DNA of 64,000 nt from Nitrosomonas marina (GCF_900110145.1 NZ_FOCP01000008.1:89976-153975); one strand, 5' to 3'. Numbered from the stretch's first letter, positions 1 through 9,082 are shown. Notes: generated by a model from the letters alone, not told the origin. Made by a program: numbers and translations.

Positions 1-1
1 C

Positions 2-55
2 GAACGCTCGCACGCCAATCGCTTCCAGCGCGCACTCGACAGTCTGACCGATTAA
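2..55 (+). CDS. C-terminal end of a probable rubrerythrin-family protein (partial)
   Basis: Only the last 17 codons and the TAA stop are in the window. The tail reads ERSHANRFQRALDSLTD, which resembles the C-terminal helix of rubrerythrin-type di-iron proteins (an E-x-x-H-A-x-R-F pattern). Rubrerythrin genes are commonly found directly before the Fe-S/DUF3501 gene pair that follows here, so the context agrees. The family call rests on this short tail and the neighbourhood, and is therefore tentative. Confidence 0.5.
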   Translation, partial: ERSHANRFQRALDSLTD

Positions 56-183
56 TCTGTAAAACAGATTGTATTGCTGTAAAGGCAAGTTTTCCTGTAA
101 TACACAGCGGATGGAAATAATCACCTCAGGCGAATAATTTCATCCGCCCGGTAATACATTCTGTTTTTTATATCGATTACACT

Positions 184-1575
184 ATGGCTACTCGCGAAGG
201 CAGTCTGGAAGCACCCACACGCTATCCGATTGATTGGAAAAAAATTGAGTTCTACAATGAAGAGAGTCTTCAGAATGAAATGGAGCGCATCTTTGACATC
301 TGTCATGGATGTCGGCGCTGTGTCAATCTGTGCACTGCATTTCCGCGTTTATTCGATTTGATTGACGAAGGCACCACCGGTGAACTTGATGGCGTAGAAA
401 AAAGCAAATTCTGGGAAGTTGTTGACCGCTGTTTCTTGTGCGACATGTGTTTCATGACCAAATGCCCCTATGTACCGCCACATGAATGGAATGTAGATTT
501 CCCGCATTTAATGCTTCGCAGCAAGGCTGTTCAATTCAAAAACAAAGGCGCCGGCTTCCGTGACCGATTGTTATCAAACACAGACCAGGTCGGAAAAATT
601 GCTGCGACACCGGGAATTGCTCAGAGCATCAATACACTGAATAAATCATCAGCAGTGCGCAAATTAATGGACACCACTCTGGGGATACATGCCGACCGTG
701 TTCTACCTGAATATACCGCCAAAAAATTCCGCTCAAATGCTCGAACCGATAATCGCTTCACGGTCAAAGACGGTGAGCGCACACATGGCAAAGTAGCTAT
801 CTACGCCACCTGTTATGTCAATTATAATGAACCCGGTATTGGGCATGATTTGCTGAAAATACTGGAGCATAACGAAATTCCAACGATACTGGTGTCAAAA
901 GAATCGTGTTGCGGCATGCCAAAACTGGAACTTGGTGATCTGGAGTCGGTAGAAACACTGAAAAACGAGAATATTCCGCAATTGTTGAAACTGGCCCAGG
1001 ATGGATTCGCCATTCTATCTGCAATACCGTCCTGCATCCTGATGTACAAGCAGGAATTGCCGCTGTTATTTCCGGATGACGAAGCCGTTCATACCGTAGC
1101 TGCCGCCATGTTTGATCCGTTCGAATATTTCGTGTTAAGAAATCAGGATGAACTGTTGAAAACAGACTTTAAAACACCGCTGGGTAAGGTTGCCTATCAT
1201 ATACCCTGCCACCAGCGGGTACAAAATATCGGCAAAAAAACACGCGATGTTTTACAACTGATTCCCGGCACCGAGATCAATGTTGTTGAGCGCTGTTCCG
1301 GCCATGACGGCACCTGGGGCGTCAAAAGCGAGCATTTTACTGATTCGATGAAAATCGGACGCCCGGTTTTTCGCCAAATGGCCACCAATCAACCGGATTA
1401 CATCAGCTCGGACTGTCCGATTGCTGCGCGACACATTGAGCAGGGTATGGGATCCGAAAATTCAGCAAAAAAACTTCACCCGCTTTCTCTACTGCGTATA
1501 GCCTATGAAGGCTATCCTGAAGACAACCAGCAATCCGATTTATCCAATCAATCAGTCAACTCTAAGACCGACTAG
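184..1575 (+). CDS. Heterodisulfide reductase-related Fe-S / CCG-domain protein
   Basis: A 463-residue cytoplasmic iron-sulfur protein of the GlpC/HdrD type. Two ferredoxin-like [4Fe-4S] motifs are visible: Cys40, 43, 46 and 50 (CHGCRRCVNLC) and Cys83, 86, 89 and 94 (CFLCDMCFMTKC). The C-terminal half carries two CCG-type cysteine regions, SCCGMP near residue 240 and a weaker CSGHDG near residue 374. Such proteins pass electrons between a soluble partner and thiol or quinone chemistry; the substrate of this subfamily is not known. It sits 128 bases after a probable rubrerythrin gene and 5 bases before a DUF3501 gene, which suggests an oxidative-stress or redox operon. The second CCG motif is degenerate (CSG rather than CCG), as seen in parts of this family. 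No strong ribosome binding site is visible. Confidence 0.85.
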   Translation: MATREGSLEAPTRYPIDWKKIEFYNEESLQNEMERIFDICHGCRRCVNLCTAFPRLFDLIDEGTTGELDGVEKSKFWEVVDRCFLCDMCFMTKCPYVPPHEWNVDFPHLMLRSKAVQFKNKGAGFRDRLLSNTDQVGKIAATPGIAQSINTLNKSSAVRKLMDTTLGIHADRVLPEYTAKKFRSNARTDNRFTVKDGERTHGKVAIYATCYVNYNEPGIGHDLLKILEHNEIPTILVSKESCCGMPKLELGDLESVETLKNENIPQLLKLAQDGFAILSAIPSCILMYKQELPLLFPDDEAVHTVAAAMFDPFEYFVLRNQDELLKTDFKTPLGKVAYHIPCHQRVQNIGKKTRDVLQLIPGTEINVVERCSGHDGTWGVKSEHFTDSMKIGRPVFRQMATNQPDYISSDCPIAARHIEQGMGSENSAKKLHPLSLLRIAYEGYPEDNQQSDLSNQSVNSKTD

Positions 1576-1580
1576 ATGAA

Positions 1581-2171
1581 ATGAAAAAAATTACCCGTGA
1601 CAGTTTGTTAACACTGGAAGATTACGCCAAAGTACGAAATCAGAAACGCAGCGAAGTCATGGCGCACAAAAAAACGCGAAAAGTGCAGCTTGGCAGTCAT
1701 ATTACCCTGATATTTGAAGACGATATCACTATCCGTTACCAAATACAGGAAATGTTGCTCGTTGAACGTATTTTTCAGGATAACGAAATCATTCATGAAC
1801 TTGACACCTATCTTCCGTTAATACCAGACGGTACCAACTGGAAGGCGACCATGATGATAGAATACCCGGATCCTGCCGAACGGGCCGCCCAACTTGCAAA
1901 AATGGTCGGAATAGAAGACAAAGTCTGGGTAAGAATTGATGATTATCCGTCAGTTTACGCAATTGCAGACGAAGATCTTGACCGAGAAAATACTGAGAAA
2001 ACATCATCCGTACATTTTCTCAGATTTGAGCTGTCACACGACATGATCCGCGCACTGCATCAACGCGGCAATCTATCCATAGGTGTTGATCATCCGGCAT
2101 ACCGGGCGGTTATAGATACCATAGACGAGCAAATCCGTACTTCGCTGACCAACGACCTTATCGACCAGTAA
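1581..2171 (+). CDS. DUF3501 family protein
   Basis: A 196-residue soluble protein beginning MKKITRDSLLTLEDYAKVR, typical of the DUF3501 family. No catalytic motif, signal peptide or membrane segment is visible. The family's function is unknown, but it is almost always encoded beside a rubrerythrin and the CCG-domain Fe-S protein, as here. The start lies 5 bases after the preceding stop and its own stop overlaps the next start (TAATG), so the three genes are very probably cotranscribed and translationally coupled. The family assignment rests on the N-terminal sequence and the conserved context. Confidence 0.8.
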   Translation: MKKITRDSLLTLEDYAKVRNQKRSEVMAHKKTRKVQLGSHITLIFEDDITIRYQIQEMLLVERIFQDNEIIHELDTYLPLIPDGTNWKATMMIEYPDPAERAAQLAKMVGIEDKVWVRIDDYPSVYAIADEDLDRENTEKTSSVHFLRFELSHDMIRALHQRGNLSIGVDHPAYRAVIDTIDEQIRTSLTNDLIDQ

Positions 2172-2704
2172 TGAACAATCCTGGACAACCGGCAACATGG
2201 ACTGTTCTGGCAATTGTTTTAATACTGCTGGTTTCCTGCGCTGCAAAAAAAGAGTTCAAAGACGAATTCGATGGTGAGAAAACATGGATTGAGCAGCTTA
2301 CCCAGCTTCCAGCCTACCCAGATTTAAAAAATCTGATTGAATTTGATGCAGGGCCGACAACCGATTACAGTCATGCCATAGATCCTGATTCAATCCTTAT
2401 CGGCCAGGATGGAGTGATTCGCTATACATTGGTTACTCGTTCCTCAGCAGGCGCTATGAATATCAGCTATGAAGGTATTCGCTGCATTACCAATGAAAGA
2501 AAACTGTATGCTATTGGTAGAGACGACCATACCTGGGTGGAACCCAGATTATCGGAATGGCAGTCACTTGATTTTGTCAGACAGTTTTACGCTCAACGTG
2601 AATTATCAAAAAATCTGTTTTGCCCGCACAAACAAATCGTCAGCAGCCGGGAAGAGGCGATCAGCGTATTGAAAAAAGGGATTCATCCTGACATTTATCG
2701 TTAA
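2171..2704 (+). CDS. CNP1-like family lipoprotein
   Basis: A 177-residue exported protein. The N-terminus has a hydrophobic stretch (residues 10-22) ending in a lipobox-like LLVSC with Cys23 as the lipidation site, so a lipoprotein is expected. The body (for example the YEGIRC and W-V-E-P region around residues 100-125) matches the CNP1-like domain of beta-proteobacterial proteins, whose role is unknown. The start codon overlaps the DUF3501 stop by one base, placing it last in the Fe-S/DUF3501 operon. What an outer-membrane lipoprotein does in a redox operon is not evident from sequence. Confidence 0.75.
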   Translation: MNNPGQPATWTVLAIVLILLVSCAAKKEFKDEFDGEKTWIEQLTQLPAYPDLKNLIEFDAGPTTDYSHAIDPDSILIGQDGVIRYTLVTRSSAGAMNISYEGIRCITNERKLYAIGRDDHTWVEPRLSEWQSLDFVRQFYAQRELSKNLFCPHKQIVSSREEAISVLKKGIHPDIYR

Positions 2705-2742
2705 TTCATCGAGCATTCCGCTACGTTCGCAGGTGCGTACGA

Positions 2743-3057
2743 TTATTTGTTTTTCTGTTTCCCAAGCATGCTGCTCATCATATTTTTAAGCTTGTCGACG
2801 GCACCGCGTACGGCTGCATCCAGGTCTGCATCCTGATGAGTTACTGCAACGGGTTGCCGGTTTTCGATGCGAGCTTCTATCACGCAACGCTTATCATTGC
2901 TTCCTCCCTTTTCACTGTTTTCATCGCTGATGTGCACTTCAACGCGAGTAAGCTGTTCACTAAATCGGTCCAGTCCATGCTCAACCATGGCCATAACATG
3001 ATTTGACAAAACTTCTCGGCCTTCAATGTTACGATCGGTATTAATTTGAATCTGCAT
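2743..3057 (-). CDS. HPF/RaiA family ribosome-associated protein
   Basis: A 104-residue protein with the fold pattern of the sigma-54 modulation/S30EA family: start MQIQINTDRNIEG, a central VEVHISDEN strand, and a C-terminal helix with DLDAAVRGAVDKLKNMM. Members bind the 30S subunit in stationary phase and hibernate or protect ribosomes. The ATG at 3057 is preferred over an in-frame start 30 bases upstream because AAAGGAGAA lies just before it. It is a short form without the C-terminal dimerisation domain of long HPF. It lies 30 bases after a host-attachment-family gene on the same strand, so the two may be cotranscribed as stress genes. Confidence 0.82.
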   Translation of the reverse strand: MQIQINTDRNIEGREVLSNHVMAMVEHGLDRFSEQLTRVEVHISDENSEKGGSNDKRCVIEARIENRQPVAVTHQDADLDAAVRGAVDKLKNMMSSMLGKQKNK

Positions 3058-3087
3058 GTGTTCTCCTTTAATCCTGCCTGGAAGCAA

Positions 3088-3525
3088 TCAAAGGCGCTCC
3101 GGCAGACGAGTACGTAATTCGTCGGTTTTCATCGCAGTATAATCCTTATCTATTTCCAAAGACATCTGTGTGGTCAAGGCCGCGCTGAGATTGGCTCGCA
3201 ACAACCCTAGAAACGCAGGTGCCGCAACTATGACAAACCGATCGAATTTTTTCGTTAAACGGCCCTGCTCAAGGCGATCGGCAAGCAATTTTGCAAAACG
3301 GATCTGCTCTTGTTCCTGTGGACTGACATCAACCTCCATCGCATGCCGTCCTTCGCCATGACTGTCAAAACTGCGTCCCGGGCGGTCCGAAGTCAGGTCA
3401 GACTGCTTTATCCGGGCAGCCGGGTTATCGAAAGTCTCAATTTCAGTTAAAGGCCCAATGGGTGAGTCTGCTGAAAAAAGTTTGGCGTTACCGCTATTTG
3501 CGGAAAGAATCCATATTTTTGTCAT
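3088..3525 (-). CDS. Host attachment protein family (AtsE/PF10116-like)
   Basis: A soluble protein of about 145 residues. It starts with a beta strand (MTKIWILSANSGNAKLF), has the Gly/Arg-rich linker typical of the family (SDRPGRSFDSHGEGRH) and a C-terminal half resembling release-factor-1 domain 3 folds (FDRFVIVAAPAFLGLLRANL). The family is annotated as required for attachment to host cells from work in Agrobacterium, but in free-living bacteria its role is unproven. The ATG at 3525 has GGAG eight bases upstream; a GTG nine bases earlier overlaps that site and is less likely. Confidence 0.8.
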   Translation of the reverse strand: MTKIWILSANSGNAKLFSADSPIGPLTEIETFDNPAARIKQSDLTSDRPGRSFDSHGEGRHAMEVDVSPQEQEQIRFAKLLADRLEQGRLTKKFDRFVIVAAPAFLGLLRANLSAALTTQMSLEIDKDYTAMKTDELRTRLPERL

Positions 3526-4023
3526 ATTTAACACTCCATTGTTATTTAAATAGTTTTAACACTATTTTGAAGTTCAAAACCGGTTTACAAACACATTCCC
3601 GTCCTTTGGTTTACAGTGTACTAGCAAACGCCCTGTCTGCAATACTGTAAGGAATGTTAGAATATCTTGCAAGGCTCTTGGCCAGTAATTGTGTAGTATC
3701 AAATTTTGTAACTTGCCCGCTTCACCGTACAGCATATGCAATGATTTGCAAACCGTGGTCAATTTCAATGCTGATCTGGCTGATGCACATCTGAACCAAT
3801 CATTATCAGGAGAAAGCCTCGCCGCTTTGAGCTGGTAAAGCATTATCGCCCAAATACACCGATCGCGATACAGTTAAATAATAATACGCACTGGTACACT
3901 GCGCCCGACTTCAAAGTCTTTCCCATGTCAACAAAACAGCATGATCATGCATACTTTTTCTTCAAATAACCAACGATTTTTCAACATATAATCCTGGTAC
4001 AGATCACTTGAAATAAAAACAGT
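3526..4023. other. Intergenic region upstream of galE
   Basis: About 500 bases separate the divergent host-attachment gene and galE. An open frame of 89 codons on the minus strand (3574-3843) has no recognisable family, no ribosome binding site and unconvincing composition, so it is not called. The right end must carry the galE promoter; the left end carries the promoter for the minus-strand stress genes. Confidence 0.5.
3987..3992 (+). promoter_or_regulatory. Possible -10 box for galE
   Basis: A perfect TATAAT lies 32 bases before the galE start codon. No good TTGACA-like -35 element is found at 16-18 bases spacing (the nearest is TTCAAA at 3961, spacing 20), so this is only a candidate. 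Confidence 0.3.
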
Positions 4024-5067
4024 ATGAAGAAGACCATTTTAGTAACAGGCGGATTGGGGTATATTGGCAGTCACACCGTCGTCGAACTGCAGGAAAGCAA
4101 CTACAATGTGATTGTAGTTGACAATCTGTCGAATTCCATTCGGGAAGTTACAGAACGAATTACTTCCATCACCGGCCAGCCTGTCAAACTGTATATTGCC
4201 GATATTAATGATGATATATCACTTTCTGCTCTATTTAAGAAGGAAGTGATTGACGGAGTCATCCATTTTGCTGCACATAAAGCCGTTGGCGAATCTGTTC
4301 AGAAACCTTTCAAATACTACCGGAATAACATCGATGGCATGATCAGCTTACAAAGAATCATGCATCAATTTCATGTCAAGACCCTCGTATTCTCTTCCAG
4401 TTGCACCGTATACGGTGATACCGGTCATTCGCCGATCAGTGAGACTCATCCGGTAACCGAGGCCATTTCTCCCTACGGAACGACCAAATTGGTGTGCGAG
4501 CAGATTCTGAAAGACCTGTGCAGATACAGCGGCTTCAAGGGAATCATTTTACGTTATTTCAATCCTGTAGGCGCGCATCCATCCGCAAGCATCGGTGAAC
4601 TGCCGCTCGGAGTGCCGGACAACCTGGTTCCGTATATCACCCAGACCGCTGCAGGAATCAGGGAGAAACTGACTGTATTCGGCAATGATTATAATACAGC
4701 TGACGGAACCAACATACGCGACTATATTCATGTAGTAGACTTGGCCAAGGCGCATGTCAAATCCCTGGACTACGCATTCAGGATGAATCAGGATTACGAG
4801 ATTTTTAACCTGGGTACCGGCAAGGGACATAGTGTACTCGAAGTCATAAAAACTTTTGAGCAAGCCAGCGGAATAGCTTTACCCTACGTTATAGGCACTC
4901 GAAGAACAGGAGATGTCGAACAAATCTGGGCCGATGCAACAAAAGCGGTTCAACTACTTAAATGGACACCTCAGCATGATCTGCTCGACATGATGAAAAC
5001 GGCCTGGAAATGGCAACTGGCTCTGGCCGAAAGCAACCAGAACAAATCCGCAACAGAGAATCAATAA
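4024..5067 (+). CDS. galE: UDP-glucose 4-epimerase
   Basis: A 347-residue short-chain dehydrogenase/reductase superfamily enzyme that interconverts UDP-glucose and UDP-galactose with bound NAD. The Rossmann motif TGGLGYIG is at residues 8-15. The catalytic serine region SSSCTVYG (Ser126) and the Tyr151-x3-Lys155 pair (YGTTK) are intact, as are the RYFNPVGAHP and LGTGKGHSV segments typical of GalE. Length is normal for the family. Together with galU 2.6 kb downstream and the two glycosyltransferases between them, it supplies nucleotide sugars for surface polysaccharide. Confidence 0.95.
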   Translation: MKKTILVTGGLGYIGSHTVVELQESNYNVIVVDNLSNSIREVTERITSITGQPVKLYIADINDDISLSALFKKEVIDGVIHFAAHKAVGESVQKPFKYYRNNIDGMISLQRIMHQFHVKTLVFSSSCTVYGDTGHSPISETHPVTEAISPYGTTKLVCEQILKDLCRYSGFKGIILRYFNPVGAHPSASIGELPLGVPDNLVPYITQTAAGIREKLTVFGNDYNTADGTNIRDYIHVVDLAKAHVKSLDYAFRMNQDYEIFNLGTGKGHSVLEVIKTFEQASGIALPYVIGTRRTGDVEQIWADATKAVQLLKWTPQHDLLDMMKTAWKWQLALAESNQNKSATENQ

Positions 5068-5095
5068 ACAATATCTCGCAAACATTCATGACATA

Positions 5096-6331
5096 TCAAT
5101 TCAGAAACCTCACGCCAAGCGACTGATACAAGCTGCACATATTCTCAAGGTAACGGTCGACCGTGAATGCAGACGTGGCAAAATTGTGAGCGGCACGTCC
5201 CATTTCTTCCAATCGAGAGTCGGCCATTGACTCAAAATCTTGCAGCAGTTCACTTAACGCTGCTACGTTACCGGTTTCAAACAGGAAACCCGTTTCACCC
5301 GGCTTGAGCATTTCCGGAATGCCGCCTATCCATGAACCAATTACAGGTTTTCCACAGGCATATGACTCGAGTATACTAATCGGCGCATTTTCATACCATT
5401 GAGACGGCAGCACGACAGCACGGGCATGTTGTATCAACGACTTCAATGTATCGCCGCTGCGATACCCAAGAAACTCGATTGTATTGCAGCCTTCCGGAAC
5501 AAGTCGGTGCAATTTTTTTTCATCTGGCCCTGTTCCCGCCAGCTTTAGTTTAACCCCGGTCATTAAGGCAGCCTTAATGAGTGTATCCACGCCCTTTTCG
5601 GGCGCCAGCCGGCCAAAATACAAGAAATACTCACCTGCTTTGTATTGCGGCGCGTAGGATTGATAGTGGATAAAATTCGGAATGTAAACAAGTTTGTTTG
5701 GATGCCAGCCCCATTCGATTAATTTGGTTCGATAAAACTGGCTGGGAGTAATAATCTTGTCGAGATTCTTTTTATATAATCCGAGCAATTTATGCGCACT
5801 TGACTCGACACTAACCAGCATGCTTGCCGCCAATGAGTCGTGAATACACCGGTTCTTCACAACATGCCATAAATTTCCATCTTTACAGCGCTCACAAACA
5901 CCTGTTTTATTGAGCATCTTATATGCTGGACAGGCAAGCTTCAAATCATGTGCAGTCATGACTGCTGGAATACCCGCTTCGCTGAGGACGTTCAAAACCG
6001 ATGGCGACAGATGATGATAAATACAATGTGCATGCGCAATATCCGGACGTACATGCTGAATAAGTCTTTTAAGGTTTGCACTGGCTTCCCACGAATAGAT
6101 CACTTTTCCAGCCATAACTATCTTTTGTAATATGCTGTAATTATTACCGAATTCTAATTCATCGACAAAATATTGCTCCCATTCCGATACTTCGTTTTTC
6201 GGGTGACGCATGGTAAAGGCCACCGTATTCCACTCAAGCTCCTGAAACAGTTTCTGGTGGTCAAAAAAAACCGCATCAGACCCGCCACGCCTGTAATTAT
6301 AGGTATTCAGTGACAGTAAGGTATTTTTCAA
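5096..6331 (-). CDS. Glycosyltransferase family 4 (GT-B fold)
   Basis: A 411-residue GT-B glycosyltransferase. The N-terminal domain starts MKNTLLSLNTYNYRRGGSD and contains HAHCIYHHLSP; the C-terminal GT1/GT4 domain has YFGRLAPEKGVDTLI and the E-x7-E nucleotide-sugar binding motif (NAPISILESYACGKPVIG). A four-cysteine cluster near residues 135-165 (LACPAYKM, GVCERCKDG, NRCIHD) occurs in a GT4 subgroup and may hold a metal. It probably adds a sugar from an NDP donor to a lipid-linked polysaccharide at the inner membrane. It begins 4 bases after the second glycosyltransferase ends, so they form an operon. Donor and acceptor cannot be told from sequence. Confidence 0.85.
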   Translation of the reverse strand: MKNTLLSLNTYNYRRGGSDAVFFDHQKLFQELEWNTVAFTMRHPKNEVSEWEQYFVDELEFGNNYSILQKIVMAGKVIYSWEASANLKRLIQHVRPDIAHAHCIYHHLSPSVLNVLSEAGIPAVMTAHDLKLACPAYKMLNKTGVCERCKDGNLWHVVKNRCIHDSLAASMLVSVESSAHKLLGLYKKNLDKIITPSQFYRTKLIEWGWHPNKLVYIPNFIHYQSYAPQYKAGEYFLYFGRLAPEKGVDTLIKAALMTGVKLKLAGTGPDEKKLHRLVPEGCNTIEFLGYRSGDTLKSLIQHARAVVLPSQWYENAPISILESYACGKPVIGSWIGGIPEMLKPGETGFLFETGNVAALSELLQDFESMADSRLEEMGRAAHNFATSAFTVDRYLENMCSLYQSLGVRFLN

Positions 6332-6335
6332 TTTG

Positions 6336-7394
6336 TCACCTGATGCCGCATAGGTAGGTAAAAAGATGATCCACGATTCTGTGCCATTGATAATTCTGTA
6401 CCGATTTTCTGATTTTTTCAGAAGAAAACTGGTTCATCTTTTGTATCATGATTTGGATACCTGCGCATACATCATGAGGTGAATCCCCAATAAGCACACC
6501 ATTTTCAGAATTGATAATCAGTTGATTTGCTGCCGTTCTGGTTCCGATAACCGGCATACCCGACATAAGGTATTCATATGTCTTGGTAGGTGGCTGTGCA
6601 TCAAAATACGGTGTCAGCGGAATATAGGACAAGCCAATATTGTGCGTATCAAATAATGGTTGCAACTGATCATGCGGCACCCTGCCGGTGAATACAACAA
6701 CCCCGTTGATCCCGCAACGTTCTGTTTCGGTCATCAGTTGACCAAGCTGGCCAGGTGAACCATCGCCAACAATTGTTAGAATAATTTTCCCAATCGCTTT
6801 GGTTTGCGCAAAATATTCCTGTAATCCGTAGATAACATTTTCCAGATTTCTGTTGTATAAAGTACCGACGTACAATATTCTGATGTCATTAAAGACTTTT
6901 TCAGTCGAAGAAATCGTTTCAGCACCCAGTGGCAGAATTTTAGCTGATTTTTCCAGCCCCAGCTTTTTAGACAGCCCGCCGGATATGACCGTGATGTTAT
7001 TAAAAAACAAAGCTTCAATTTTCAGGACAGTATCGTAAAATTTACGCACCAGTCTGTTTTTTTCCACTGAGCCCGTTCGAATATCAAGAACCATCGGATT
7101 GTCAGGACGCAGCAATCTCAAAATCCATGACACAAATTTGAAATATTTAATAAATACAATGTCATTATTATTTCTGGTTTGATGCCAGAAAGTATTCAGA
7201 AAACGGATAAGACGGACAGGGCCGCCCTGTCGACTGACAGAAATGACTTGTATACCGTCCATGTCGATTGGAGAAAAACCCAGATCCCATCCGATATAGG
7301 TTACATGACATCTGTTCTTCAGATACTTGCAGTAATAGTATGTATCAATATGATAACCGAACTGCGCTGTAGAAATTATGACGACACGGGTCAC
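6336..7394 (-). CDS. Glycosyltransferase, GT4-like
   Basis: A 352-residue GT-B glycosyltransferase, first gene of the minus-strand pair. Visible landmarks are the N-terminal VVIISTAQFGYHIDTYYY, the middle ILYVGTLYNRNLENVI and the C-terminal donor site (TKTYEYLMSGMPVIGTR), in which the usual second glutamate is in YEYL. Related proteins work in exopolysaccharide or capsule synthesis. It is divergent from galU across a 297-base spacer that must hold both promoters. The specific linkage made is unknown. Confidence 0.78.
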   Translation of the reverse strand: MTRVVIISTAQFGYHIDTYYYCKYLKNRCHVTYIGWDLGFSPIDMDGIQVISVSRQGGPVRLIRFLNTFWHQTRNNNDIVFIKYFKFVSWILRLLRPDNPMVLDIRTGSVEKNRLVRKFYDTVLKIEALFFNNITVISGGLSKKLGLEKSAKILPLGAETISSTEKVFNDIRILYVGTLYNRNLENVIYGLQEYFAQTKAIGKIILTIVGDGSPGQLGQLMTETERCGINGVVVFTGRVPHDQLQPLFDTHNIGLSYIPLTPYFDAQPPTKTYEYLMSGMPVIGTRTAANQLIINSENGVLIGDSPHDVCAGIQIMIQKMNQFSSEKIRKSVQNYQWHRIVDHLFTYLCGIR

Positions 7395-7691
7395 TGGCTG
7401 ATTACAATGTACAACGAGAAAGTATTATCGATAAGTTTAGCATTAGTACGCAGACTGCACATGCGACAATTTGTCACGTTTCGGAAAACACCATAACCAT
7501 GTAGAATCAGGTTTGTCTCAGTTATCGATGACCGCTGTTTATTCGGATTGATAACATGGAAGCATACAGACTTGCATACTGCTGTATTGATGGCTTTTTA
7601 AAATCTGGATTGGGTAATCATTTATCCAGACATTTAATCAATACAAACGATATCAAACCAAGCTAGTTGATAGTCTCCAGGAGCCATACCA

Positions 7692-8624
7692 ATGCGTAAC
7701 AAACCTTCCAAAACGATCACAAAAGCCGTGTTTCCAATAGCTGGCCTGGGTACACGGTTTCTCCCGGCAACCAAGGCTTCACCCAAAGAAATGCTCCCTG
7801 TTGTAGATAAGCCACTGATTCAATATGCTGTGGAAGAAGCATATGCCGCGGGGATTCGGCAGATGATTTTTGTCACCGGGCGTACAAAACGGGCTATTGA
7901 AGATCATTTTGATACAGCTTACGAACTTGAGTCAGTACTGGAGTATTCACAAAAACAACAACTGCTTGAATCCGTTCGAAACGTCACCCCTGATGACATG
8001 CATTGCATGTACGTCAGGCAGAACCGGGCGATGGGTTTGGGTCACGCCATACTGTGTGCAGAAAAACTGATTGGTGATGATGACTTCGCTGTAATTCTGG
8101 CTGATGACTTTATGATCGCAAAGAAGCCGGTCATGGCGCAAATGGTTGAGCAGCATCAGTGGCTGCAAAAAAGCATTATTGCAGTGCAGCATGTCACGCG
8201 CAGCCAAACCAATCTGTATGGTATCGTCAGTGGATCAGAAGTTCATTCAGGATTACTCAGATTGAATAACATTGTTGAAAAGCCCCAACCAGACGAAGCG
8301 CCAAGTACAATGGCTGTTGTTGGCAGATATATTTTGACAGCAGCCATTCTCGAAGAATTAAAAAAACAATCACCCGGGATTGGCGGTGAGATTCAACTGA
8401 CCGATGGTATAGCGAGTTTACTCAGAAAGGAACATGTTTTCTCTTATCATTTCGATGGCATGCGTTATGACTGTGGCAGCAAAATTGGTTACTTGAAAGC
8501 TGTTGTGGATATGGCGAGCAATCATCCGGAAGTCAGCGAACCGTTTAACCGATGGCTTGAAAACAAAATTCATTCTGCACAAAGCAGCACAACCGGGAAA
8601 AATGAAATTGATTACGCCGTATAA
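7692..8624 (+). CDS. galU: UTP-glucose-1-phosphate uridylyltransferase
   Basis: A 310-residue nucleotidyltransferase making UDP-glucose from UTP and glucose 1-phosphate. The signature GLGTRFLPATKASPKEMLP lies near residues 18-36, followed by DKPLIQYAVEEA, the LADD metal site, the NIVEKP segment and FDGMRYDCGSKIGY near the C-terminus. All are standard for bacterial GalU, and length is normal. An AGGAG sits 9 bases before the ATG. Its product feeds galE upstream and the nearby glycosyltransferases. Confidence 0.95.
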   Translation: MRNKPSKTITKAVFPIAGLGTRFLPATKASPKEMLPVVDKPLIQYAVEEAYAAGIRQMIFVTGRTKRAIEDHFDTAYELESVLEYSQKQQLLESVRNVTPDDMHCMYVRQNRAMGLGHAILCAEKLIGDDDFAVILADDFMIAKKPVMAQMVEQHQWLQKSIIAVQHVTRSQTNLYGIVSGSEVHSGLLRLNNIVEKPQPDEAPSTMAVVGRYILTAAILEELKKQSPGIGGEIQLTDGIASLLRKEHVFSYHFDGMRYDCGSKIGYLKAVVDMASNHPEVSEPFNRWLENKIHSAQSSTTGKNEIDYAV

Positions 8625-8671
8625 GAATTACATTTAACTGCAGCGCGTCAATTGCCAGGCCAGATTCAGTC

Positions 8672-9082
8672 TCATGACACCTGGTTTTTTTGATTTCTGG
8701 CTATCAGTCCCAGTTTTTCCGACAACACAGTAGCAGTAAATGGTCTGGTCAGAATGCCATCTGCACCCGCCTGTACAGCATCGAGAATATCCTTTTTCTT
8801 TACTTCAGCTGCCACCATCAACACTGGCACTTTTTTTAATTTTTCTACAGCCCGGATTTTTCGTAATACCGTCAACCCATCCATTGCAGACATGTACCAG
8901 TTCGAAATAATGAAATCAAAATCACCCGATAGTAATTTCTGTAGCGCAATCTGTCCGCCGTTCGCCTCATCCACATTAAGGAAACCCATATCTTTGAGTA
9001 TAGGCTTAATCTGTATCTGCTTATTCGCAATATCATCAACAATAAGAAACTTTGTATGAATACTCAACATATCAATTTCCAT
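8672..9082 (-). CDS. CheY-like pseudo-receiver domain lacking the phosphoacceptor Asp
   Basis: A single receiver-domain protein of about 136 residues that aligns closely with CheY from FLIVDD onward. The acidic pair (VDD) and the MDG turn are kept, but three catalytic positions differ. The phosphoacceptor segment reads ISNWYMSAMDG where CheY has ISDWNMPNMDG, so Asp57 is Asn (codon AAC, 8900-8902). The Thr87 position is Ala (LMVAAE for LMVTAE), and Lys109 is Arg (TRPFT for VKPFT). Known receivers with these losses do not accept phosphate and act as constitutive or ligand-driven binding modules. The ATG at 9082 or 9070 is the likely start; a longer frame from 9199 has no CheY counterpart. No chemotaxis gene is adjacent. 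Confidence 0.82.
   Translation of the reverse strand: MEIDMLSIHTKFLIVDDIANKQIQIKPILKDMGFLNVDEANGGQIALQKLLSGDFDFIISNWYMSAMDGLTVLRKIRAVEKLKKVPVLMVAAEVKKKDILDAVQAGADGILTRPFTATVLSEKLGLIARNQKNQVS

Noticed and set aside
3574..3843. 89-codon minus-strand open frame upstream of galE
   Set aside because: No ribosome binding site, no recognisable motif and composition unlike neighbouring genes.
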